A stretch of DNA of 64,000 bases from contig BLSF01000006.1 in assembly GCA_012862575.1 (NCBI GenBank), forward strand, positions 496,001 to 560,000, written 5' to 3'. The notes below the pieces were generated by a model. That model saw only the letters and a list, made by a program, of their open reading frames with translations, did no database searches and had not been told where the DNA came from. Shown here piece by piece: positions 57,001-64,000 of this stretch. This DNA is from Parietichytrium sp. I65-24A (lineage: Eukaryota > Sar > Bigyra > Thraustochytrida > Thraustochytriidae). Numbering within the stretch: position 1 is the first letter of the stretch; the number at the start of each line of letters is the position of its first letter. A program made the translations under genes and the position numbers.

Positions 57001-59351
57001 GTAAGCCGACTTTTCAGTTGCGCTACTTGCTCTACTAAGCGACCATGGCCCTCATCTTGTTCTGATTCGTTGGGCTCAAGAATTTGGCTTCCTGCTTCTC
57101 CCTGAATTTCGCTTTCGACCTCGCAATCTGGATTGTGTGAGATTTCTTTCTCCTCCAACTCTGACATTCGATTATAAGTCTGGTCGCCGCCATCCACATC
57201 TTCTTGCGCAAGGTCTGTCTGACATGCGATCTCTGCGGACTTTCTCTTCTCCATACTCTTGCTTTCTTCGACCAACGACGGTTCTTCCGTTTGAGTTGAG
57301 CTCGGCACAGTGCTCGGCGAACTTTGATAGGCCTGGAGTTCGATCGCGTCAACAGCTTCCTGCATTTTCTCTTCAAATTTTTTGGTGAGTTCTTCACGCT
57401 GAATTCTCAAGCTTTCGTTCAGTTTGGCTTCAAAGTCGCAGTGATCCTGCTTTCTTATCTTTTCAAGCTCTTCGATTTCCTTTTTCAGAATGATTGCTTC
57501 CTGGGCTTCCTGATGATGCATATTAGACACCAATTTTCCTGCAGCTTGTGTCACGCTTTGCTCCGCGGCTTTCTTCCGAAGTCGCTCTTTAAGATCGAGG
57601 ATTTGAACCTCAAGAGAATGCTCGCGATCCAGCAGTCCTGATGAAACCTCAACCATTTCAAGGTGTTTCGATTTGATGTTTTGTATTTTACGCTCAGCGT
57701 CAGACAAGGCAAGATCTTTGGCACGAAGCTCACGTTGCAGCTGAGCCACCTTGCTCTCTGAGATCGCAAGCGCCTTTTTGCTGGCTTCGTTTTGTGTCTT
57801 TTTGACCTTCTCCTCTGTCTTTTCTTCCCCCTCGTGATTATTGCTGGTGGTAGATGGCGTGTTGATGTCTTGGCTGTTTTTTTCAGCCTGCTCAACTGTC
57901 TGTCGGTCCTTAGACTCCTTTCGCTCCTTCGTGTCTCTACGCTCGTTGTCGGACGCTCTTCCATGCAATTTGGCGGACTTTTTGCTTTTTGAGTTGTGAG
58001 AGGATTCGGAGGGACCTTTTGGCGACTGCGATTTTTTGCGTTCAAGCTGATGTGCCTCAAGTTGGTGCTCGAGCTCTTGGACTCGTTGCTGCAAGCTGCG
58101 ATTCGCCTCGCTCAAATCTTTCGAGGTGATGGAAGAACGCGAAGGCATCGTCGAGTCATTTGAAGCCAAGGTGGCGGGCTCGTGGACGTTTGGGGCTTCC
58201 TTCACGGCGGAGTTGCTTTGATCGTGAGCTTTACTCTGCAATGGCCCAGTCGGCAAGTGTGCTTCCACTTCAGCCTCCTTTAACACCGGCCTCTCCATAA
58301 CGCTGCCGCTTTCATCTTTGCCGTCTGACATTGCTTGGCCGGACTTTTGTACAACAGCAGGAATAGCTCTCGAGGTTGCCAATTCTCGCTTTTTAATCTC
58401 CAGCTCGACCAAAAGCTGGGAGTGGTTCCGAATTATTCTCTCGTTATCCTCCTCCCTACTAGCAAGCTGCTCTCGCAACTCTTTTTCGGTTTCTCGTTTG
58501 GATCGGAGCTGCAATTCATTGTTCTCGCACATACTCCGCAAACGTAATATTTCTTGGTACTGTTCATTCGCTTGGGTTTCCAGGTATCGGATGTGCTGTT
58601 CTCTGGAAGCCAGCTTTTCGTTATCGTACGCTTTTTCTTCCACACCTCGAAGATACGTGAAGTGATGATGCATGCTGTTGATTGATTCCTTGAAACGAGC
58701 TGCTGCTTTCGCTTGCTGAGCCTCTAGCATTCGCATATCAAGTTTCATGACCTGGTCTGCATGCGAAAGTGCGTCTTCGACGTAATGCTCGCCATCACCC
58801 CCTTTGGGGTCCCGAACTAGCTTGGAATTTAGCTCGACGTCCAAAAGATTGTGGAGCCGATTGAGGGTTCTCGAGGCATCGTGAAGCTCAGTTTGTTGTT
58901 TTCTTCGATTCGCATCTTGCCGGTGCAGGAATGTGTCGATGCGAACCTTGTTTGCAGACATCATTTCGCTGTGATTTTTGTACACGATCGGAATTGCCGT
59001 AGAAGAGTCCATCTCAACGAGATTGAGCAGAACGTTTTGAGACGCTTCTTCATACTTATTCACGGCATCCGTAACACGCTTTTCAATCGTGGTTAGCATT
59101 CTTTTTGCGCTAAGGAAAGGTGCCCTCCTTTCTATGGCCGACTTTTCCGTTCTCCTGGAATTCAGCAGCTCTGAGAATTCATCTGTTGGCGCATTGCTCG
59201 GGGCACGATCTGTGTCTGTAGCGTCCTGCTCTTCTCCCTCCCCGCCGCTGTCATCTTGCTCCCCGTTGAGGTTCTCGCCAAATGGATCATAGAGTTTCTT
59301 GAGGTCAATGTCCAAGTCCATATCATTCATAAATTGCGAGGCCCAATCCAT
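54030..59351 (-). CDS. Large coiled-coil protein, 1773 aa
   Basis: Intronless. The N-terminus (about 1-60) is acidic (MDWASQFMNDMDLDIDLKKL). Heptad-rich coiled coil dominates about 85-330, 410-640, 730-900 and 990-1330, with Glu/Lys-rich linkers between. A short internal repeat with three SF-type units (SFAGEQSK, SFSGEQLK, SFSREK) lies at about 1375-1405. A C-terminal globular-looking region (about 1510-1720) includes a helical block (REAISSQAVSSWLSFTQQLEIKHNIQ) and basic/Ser-rich tail residues. No known domain is recognised; such proteins commonly form centrosomal, basal-body or flagellar scaffolds. Fits a structural role in a ciliated cell only by inference. Confidence 0.75.
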   Translation of the reverse strand: MDWASQFMNDMDLDIDLKKLYDPFGENLNGEQDDSGGEGEEQDATDTDRAPSNAPTDEFSELLNSRRTEKSAIERRAPFLSAKRMLTTIEKRVTDAVNKYEEASQNVLLNLVEMDSSTAIPIVYKNHSEMMSANKVRIDTFLHRQDANRRKQQTELHDASRTLNRLHNLLDVELNSKLVRDPKGGDGEHYVEDALSHADQVMKLDMRMLEAQQAKAAARFKESINSMHHHFTYLRGVEEKAYDNEKLASREQHIRYLETQANEQYQEILRLRSMCENNELQLRSKRETEKELREQLASREEDNERIIRNHSQLLVELEIKKRELATSRAIPAVVQKSGQAMSDGKDESGSVMERPVLKEAEVEAHLPTGPLQSKAHDQSNSAVKEAPNVHEPATLASNDSTMPSRSSITSKDLSEANRSLQQRVQELEHQLEAHQLERKKSQSPKGPSESSHNSKSKKSAKLHGRASDNERRDTKERKESKDRQTVEQAEKNSQDINTPSTTSNNHEGEEKTEEKVKKTQNEASKKALAISESKVAQLQRELRAKDLALSDAERKIQNIKSKHLEMVEVSSGLLDREHSLEVQILDLKERLRKKAAEQSVTQAAGKLVSNMHHQEAQEAIILKKEIEELEKIRKQDHCDFEAKLNESLRIQREELTKKFEEKMQEAVDAIELQAYQSSPSTVPSSTQTEEPSLVEESKSMEKRKSAEIACQTDLAQEDVDGGDQTYNRMSELEEKEISHNPDCEVESEIQGEAGSQILEPNESEQDEGHGRLVEQVAQLKSRLTSREEQFAMLQEENVRLEQAVANAEAHLFERDDEINSQLVEIQELSTSVECLKQENEALAQRLAQASFKVSKKDSDSGHNEQHKHNKSEVVDVSTSLPLGSLNPTEDHAEGLETAEADPNSELVETPRAVKTHPQVQEPELISNVVASASETGPSEILEGENADLSVLQQRSLSSGKERSKSLENLERELFAVTAERNLLQGIVFKIEAVANEKMPTRLNAVSDTNTATQGSGEGSSAEDQSLPRQNSSLISDAEPSLLKKIEALMQESRRIEDENQSLKMLITKLSQDSGGAKSLLADLQTECDSLRLSCANLEQKVVTLASGSELEKRQRTELKKKFLRMVATMHKQSCVAETQREELIKSFEQRLESEQKKWESQMSYQLNCAKRETLKLERQVEDQESTLENMKKVNQELLFLQKLEESKADEASASNSAKHSSSKIRKASSSAGTALGAKQAELETALKVANFKIAKLQGDLKRSLQTERSLVQSLREMENLRASDVANHEAAIRALDQRNSTSEKEFIQLQRRVNVEEVPDSSELRTIVEHSMQRTSQGPSKPPGHVEAGPNDLLSSEGSFETAQSKDVSFAGEQSKTMSFSGEQLKTMSFSREKVLVPISHGGSSFRSAQITNSPPGSPKSPVSPLSMSGTYHFADRRSPNERSDSEEELRATILHLQTKVRDLEECLIVGAAPSTSSAKFGANRAHMDTTLKFGETGGIDGLSVRKYYTPGRNAENHLQGVRKAFALMCRAVREAISSQAVSSWLSFTQQLEIKHNIQTLTREYLSAVPLLQARMTRSSTLSAMKLELFREKIASIERALARSIKFVCFPEEEDVAHLKKAADGGASMSPQKVMVFEMLGGGATKNVLPTKPCLMSKNFTSVSDTVQISLAPTQLQRVIAVAQFVPSNFAQLPLPIKHQILAEVVEFVTKSRKVKSTGNEISRSCSPRPKAEAVLRPAKPTANTRTVRTFSPRTDKIKQQPRGFHYDMRDHS

Positions 59352-59695
59352 GGTGCAACGCTAGAGCTTTACTGCGCAATCGCAACCGCAGCCAACCTTT
59401 CCGGGCACACGAAGCGGGTTAAACCGAGCGCACGTGATATGAACGCCCGCTTGCTCAGCGTAAAACAGGTAGAGGCGCGTCTGACCTTGACAGCTCGAAA
59501 TTTATTTTTCCGCGCAACGGCTTATCCATCCCCCGGGTTGTTCATGTAATTAAGCTCGAGAAGAGCTGTGCGACAAAGCTCAACCTCCAGACTGGTCGCG
59601 GTCGCTTGTGTGCTCGACGTTGTGCGAGCTCGTTGCTTTACAATGTGCAACTTTGTCCGAGTACTGAGTACTCAGTAAGTACACGCTATTTAGAC
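59352..59695. other. Divergent intergenic segment, coiled-coil gene start
   Basis: 344 bp with a GAGTACTGAGTACTCAGTAAGTAC palindromic stretch at about 59658-59683. No gene is supported. Confidence 0.5.
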
Positions 59696-60154
59696 TCACA
59701 CCAGCTTACCGTGCTTGGTAAAGTAGGCTAAAGAGCTGGGAAAAGATGGAAATGACGGAAAGGTCAGACTCACAAAATCACGAAAGGAGTTTTTCAAGAT
59801 TAAGATGTAAAACTCAGCGTCCACGTAGCAATTGCAACAAACTGGCCTCGCATTTATACCACAGGGCTTAGGTCGGAGAGGATCACAAGTTTCCCAGGTC
59901 ACCCAAAAACTCGCAGACGCCTCAAGTTTGGATTGGAGCGCGTTGGAGCCCGACTCTAAAAGAACTGCCTGAAACCCGTCCGCAATGGTCCGAACTTGAA
60001 AAGGATACCAAGTCTTCAGCTCAGAGAAAGCGGGACTTTCAATCAACACAGGTTTTCTGAGCATCTGAGAAAAAACTGCTGAAAACAAAGCAACAACACT
60101 TGAAACCAAGATGACAAAACTCGGCCACCACCGACCGTCACAGCGTTCAATCAC
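59696..60154 (-). CDS. Small hypothetical membrane or secreted protein, 152 aa
   Basis: An N-terminal hydrophobic segment (about residues 12-30, FVILVSSVVALFSAVFS) looks like a signal anchor. The rest is soluble-looking with a cluster of Cys (CDPLRPKPCGINARPVCCNC, about 92-111) that could form disulfides. Near the 3' end a GTGAGT donor and a CCCAG acceptor bound a potential 38-nt intron (59773-59736). With it the protein would end FRDFLFSLLYQAR instead of FPSFPSFP, giving about 136 residues. Such a short intron would be unlike the others here, so it is uncertain. The family is not recognised. Confidence 0.4.
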   Translation of the reverse strand: MIERCDGRWWPSFVILVSSVVALFSAVFSQMLRKPVLIESPAFSELKTWYPFQVRTIADGFQAVLLESGSNALQSKLEASASFWVTWETCDPLRPKPCGINARPVCCNCYVDAEFYILILKNSFRDFVSLTFPSFPSFPSSLAYFTKHGKLV

Positions 60155-60589
60155 GGTTCAAACTGTTCAAACGCTCCAAACGGCTCGAATTCCATATGAA
60201 TGTTATAGTAGGAGGTTGCCTATACAGCTAAGGTATCAGTGCGACTAATTGTAGCTACAAGGAATACCCCTTCCTGGTATCCGAGTACCACCCAGTACCA
60301 CTACCCCTCTGTGAGTGAACACTGTGAACACCAGAGAACCTGCATGAACACGCTTCTCTGAGAGAAGATTGGGAAGTACTCACAGTCAGTACTCTGACCG
60401 TCGGAGGAGGAGAGCTCAAGGAGTCTCAAAGTCCAAGTTCCACGAGCACCTCTGGGATCGCAGATGCTCTTGGCGCGCAGGAGAAGTGCCCGCTTGCGTT
60501 CTTGTGAAAATCCTCTGCAGAGGCACGACTGAGTACGCGTTTTCGCGAAGCTACTAGGTCTCGAACTTGCTGCGGACAAAGAGAGGAGT
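60155..60589. other. Promoter region of UCHL5
   Basis: 435 bp. A GTACCACCCAGTACCAC stretch lies near 60286-60302. No gene is supported. Confidence 0.5.
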
Positions 60590-61771
60590 ATGGATTGGTG
60601 CACTATAGAGTCAGATCCGGGAGTCTTCACGGAGCTTATTCAGAAAATCGGAGTTCAAGATGTCCAGGTAGAGGAATTGTGGAGTATCGGGGACGAAGAT
60701 TTTGCGCATCTCAAGTAAGTCGTCCTGGCTCGCTTGGCCATTTCGGCATAACCGCCAGGGGCTGTTCTCCCCTCCCGCTTTTTCTTGAATCTCGAGATCT
60801 AACAACCTAGTTTGAATTTGCGCAGGCCAGTCTATGGGCTCATTTTCCTTTTCAAATGGCAACGTGAGAACGATGAGCGGCCGATCGACCACACCGTGCT
60901 GGGGGATTTATTTTTCGCCCGGCAAGTCATCACGAATGCATGCGCAACTCAAGCTCTACTTTCAATATTGCTGAATCAAGAAGACAAGATCGACGTTGGC
61001 CCTGTGTTGGGGAACTTCAAGCAATTTGCGAGCGCTCTGGACCCGGAAACGGCCGGCGAAGCAATTAATAGCATGGATGAAGTCCGTACGGCGCACAATA
61101 GCTTCAACAGGCCTGAGCCATTTTTACACGAGAAACAAAGTAGCGGAGGAGCCCCGGAGGACGTCTTTCATTTCATTGCTTATGTTCCATACAAAGGCAA
61201 GGTCTACGAGCTCGATGGGCTTAAAGGTGGCCCCATTTGTCTTGCAACAATTTCCGGTGATGATTGGCTCAGTGCTGTTAGGCCACACATTGAGGAGAGG
61301 ATCCAGAGATATGCTGGATCAGAGATCAGGTTCAACTTGATGGCCGTCATAAAGGACCAGCGCAGTGTTCTTAAAGACAACCTCGCGAAGCGAGAGTCGC
61401 GAATTCAGTCGCTCGAAAGCGAGGTCGCTTCGAAAAGCGAAGGCTTGGATACCGCATTCTTTCCTATCGACCTTGTTGATGAAGAGGGTTTTGAACGAAT
61501 GTTGGACTCAAAAGATGTCGGTCAAATGAAGGCCCAACTCGCACATGAAAAAGAGAAACGCGGGGACGAATCGACGCAGTTACGGCACGTCGAACAAAAA
61601 TTTGCGTCTTGGAAGGAGGAGAATATTAGGCGGAAGCACAACTACATTCCGCTCTGTGTAGCTATGCTCGACCTCCTTGCCAAGAAGGGTAAGCTGCAAG
61701 CATTGGTCGAGACTGCTAAAACCAAGCAGGCTGAGCGTCTTCAAGCAAGCCAGAAAGGAAGTAGCTCTTAG
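60590..61771 (+). CDS. UCHL5: Ubiquitin C-terminal hydrolase L5 (UCH37), two exons
   Basis: Exons 60590-60714 and 60826-61771, with a 111-nt intron (GTAAGT...GCGCAG; CTAAC upstream of the acceptor). The join reads [17 protein letters not shown]. Product 356 residues. Catalytic residues are visible: Gln75 (FARQVITNA), Cys81 (NACATQA), His157 ([10 protein letters not shown]) and Asp172 (ELDGLKGGP). The C-terminal ULD-like helices end with [22 protein letters not shown], as in UCH37, which binds the proteasome through RPN13 (or INO80 through NFRKB). It trims ubiquitin chains. The order and spacing match the family throughout, so this looks functional. The N-terminus [17 protein letters not shown] matches the vertebrate start after its short leader. 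Confidence 0.93.
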
Positions 61772-64000
61772 TAAACCCGACCTGCTCTTCCCTTTTAAAA
61801 GGTTGCTATTTTATTAGTCAATTTTCAAAAAGAAGCACATCAGTTGATCCCGGGAAATGAAAGCCTATTTTTTTTTTGCTCCCACTTGCAGTTTATAAAA
61901 CATTTTTTAACTCATTTCTCTGAAGCGTTTTTTTAAATTTTGTTCATTTTGTTCATGTACTTTTGGAGATGTCATCGATTGTCATCGAGATGACAGATAC
62001 CCGATGACCTACATGCGTTTCCCGAATTCACGCTTATTTTCTCCGCTGCAACGCTACGCCGCTTCCTGTACTTCTTCGCAGTACGTCCTGGGTACTCGGA
62101 CCCCATCTAACGAGGACAATGTGCAGAAAGCAGAGACAGGAAAAGGAGAGACAGGTTAAGACAGGTTACGTTCTCAATAATAACTATAGGATAGGCTATT
62201 TTAGGTGTTAACATCAAACTCCTACAGCTTCCACTCTCTCGTCTGTGCACAAAACCTCGTGGTGATCGTGGTGATCGTGGTGACGACTTTGTTTCCGCTG
62301 GCATTCGTAACTGACTTGCACAGTGAAAATTGGACACCTCGAAAACGCTCTGGTCCTGGCAACTTGTCTTCTTTCACAGGCAAGAATTCCAAGTTAGTTT
62401 TACCGCATTCGTCCTCAAGTGAGGTACTATATCTATTCAGCTAACTGGATAGAGAACTGTACAGTACTTACAGTGACAGTGTTAGTTGTATTAGTGGTTC
62501 TTTTAGACTACCCTAATCAGTCTATGGAAGAGGTTACCGGATTCCACTATCACTTCCACTTGGGTTCTTATCATTACCGGTAATTGAGCTGCTTTGAGTA
62601 ACTGGATAGTAGAGTGTTAACGAGCCTTTCCGACCTGATTTATATTCTGAAAAGGCCTAGATGAAGTGTCTAGGGCTTGTCTGTGAGCTGTCTATTGGAA
62701 AGTTTGGTAGTTCTCGAACCCACGCCAATGGACGCATCGCTGAATCCTGAACTCTGGTCCAGAGAGACCGCAACTTGTTGTGTCATACGCTTTTCGCCTA
62801 TATCGAAGCAGAGGCCAGGAGCGGGGTTAATTTCGGTGTAAAAGAGGGTCGTTTTAGAAACCCCAAGAACGCCGCGATTATTCTCCGCTCAAATTTCCCA
62901 AGGAGTGTGCTTTACCGAACCCATTAAATGACCGATAGGATCGTGTACTCTACCATCGTGTACCACTCACATCTTGTTCTCCTCGAAATCCGTTCCGTTC
63001 TAGTGAGTAGTACTGATGGCAACGTGACAGTGTCTTCAACTCCGACCTGCGATGCACTGTTTCGTGCAGGTGCCGGTGCGCCATTGCGAGTCAATCCCAC
63101 GGCAAGCGCTTCGCACCCACGGTCTGCAAAGGGCAAGTGCGGCATCTGATATTTTGGCCAAATAATGTACCCACTAGCAATGCAGGATGAAGCTGCCTAG
63201 ACTCTCAAAGCAGCAAGTGAAAGTTTTCGACTCCCAATCGCCCGCGATGGACCATTGTCCAGAAGGCAATCACAGAGCTGTGGCCATATTGTATAACAGA
63301 ACAAGATACAGTCCCCGTCTTTCACAGTCGGTGCTACTAGGGTACCACCAGGTTCCGAGAGCTCCGAGTGATTCTTCTGAACCTAGAAAACGGAAAACAT
63401 GGAGCAAATGCCATGCAAGAATCACGTCGAGAAATGGAGATTGAATGGAGTTGGTTGAAGGCGTTTCGCGGTTGAATTGTGTATGGTCTGAACAGCGATT
63501 GACAGAAGATTGACGCACCGAGTCAGTCGGACTTTCTGTTGCTTCAAATGCCGTGACTTCCCATTCAAGTATACATTCATGTTAGTGGAGTGGAGTGTGA
63601 GTTCAAAGTCAACGCAAATACTACTCCGAACCTGGTGGCACTATGTAGTATCGGTGCTCGGTCCAGAATTAGATGATTTGGACGATTTGGACGATGCCAT
63701 CATATGCCATCCCACTCAACGAAAGACATTTAGTGGCTAATGCACATGTGGTCGGTCTGTTTTCAGATTCCGGTACTTCACCTGGCAACGAATTGGCTTT
63801 GCTCAGTACCTATTGGACGCACGATTGCACTTACATGACTTAAGTTCACGGAGTTCACGTGTACTGGTCTAGCTCTTCGAACAGCGAGTACTGTACTGCT
63901 CCGTTACATCGCTGGCTTGCCAAAGACAGCCTTTGAGCGAAAGTGAAGTGAAAGCAAAACCCAATCACCAATCTCAAGCTCAAATCGCAACTCAAATCAA
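61772..64000. other. Gene-poor right end
   Basis: 2229 bp with no supportable gene on either strand. Frames of up to 85 codons have no domain or splicing support. It contains a GTGGTGATC repeat near 62261-62284 and a GATTTGGAC repeat (about 63672-63696). Confidence 0.5.

Noticed and set aside
1-64000. tRNA genes, rRNA genes and CRISPR arrays
   Set aside because: No cloverleaf with box A and box B was found by eye, no rRNA-like sequence, and the only tandem repeats have no spacers of equal length.
1-64000. Retrotransposon or viral genes
   Set aside because: No reverse transcriptase, integrase, capsid or polymerase motifs were seen in any frame provided or read.

Overview
This is a nuclear window from an intron-poor, flagellated unicellular eukaryote. 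The eukaryotic signs are condensin II, Mediator, the nuclear cap-binding complex, kinesins, ubiquitin hydrolases, a LIM protein and a few short spliceosomal introns of about 73-111 nt. Their donors are all GTAAGT or GTAAGTG, and CTAAC-like branch sites occur ahead of some acceptors. A KIF19-like kinesin-8 suggests a ciliated cell. Giant intronless ORFs, compact spacing, a manganese-type CDF transporter, a HIF-type prolyl hydroxylase and small tudor-like or TPFG-type add-on domains would fit a stramenopile such as a labyrinthulomycete (thraustochytrid). That placement is an inference with low to moderate confidence. No phage, operon, CRISPR array, rRNA or convincing tRNA was seen.

Layout: 1-870 holds the 5' part of a Golgi-type sulfotransferase gene, cut by the window edge. 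Next come mitochondrial bL33 (1786-1974), a two-exon Mn-CDF transporter (3329-5473), a large RCC1/filamin-like protein (5695-8706), and a KIF19-like kinesin (9929-14791) ending 6 nt from a TFIIA-like gene (14798-15712). Condensin II subunit G2 (16535-19549), a kinesin with a tudor-like tail (19833-22415), a USP deubiquitinase (22677-24122) and a three-exon CRP-type LIM protein (24914-25736) follow. Then come a degenerate membrane-anchored SDR, an acyl-protein thioesterase and an 1805-residue TPR protein (28656-34073).

The most coherent stretch is 34520-39805. Three consecutive genes look like tRNA-maturation enzymes: a Tpt1 2'-phosphotransferase with a decayed second copy, an RNase Z-like metallo-beta-lactamase with an unexplained C-terminal extension, and a DUF924-TilS fusion. 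After this come an orphan multi-pass membrane protein, a probable receptor-like membrane protein (42794-44653), a PHD/EGLN-like prolyl 4-hydroxylase, two-exon MED7, a possible TPR protein, a hidden three-exon YOS1/IER3IP1 gene (50583-50982), CBP80, a 1773-residue coiled-coil protein, a small hypothetical membrane protein and two-exon UCHL5. The last 2.2 kb (61772-64000) shows no supportable gene.

The intergenic DNA is distinctive. Palindromic GTAC-rich tracts recur in most promoter regions, 7-nt-period tandem repeats occur in three of them, and a short dispersed element with a CCCCACTATGGC core occurs at least three times, once with a perfect 15-bp inverted repeat.
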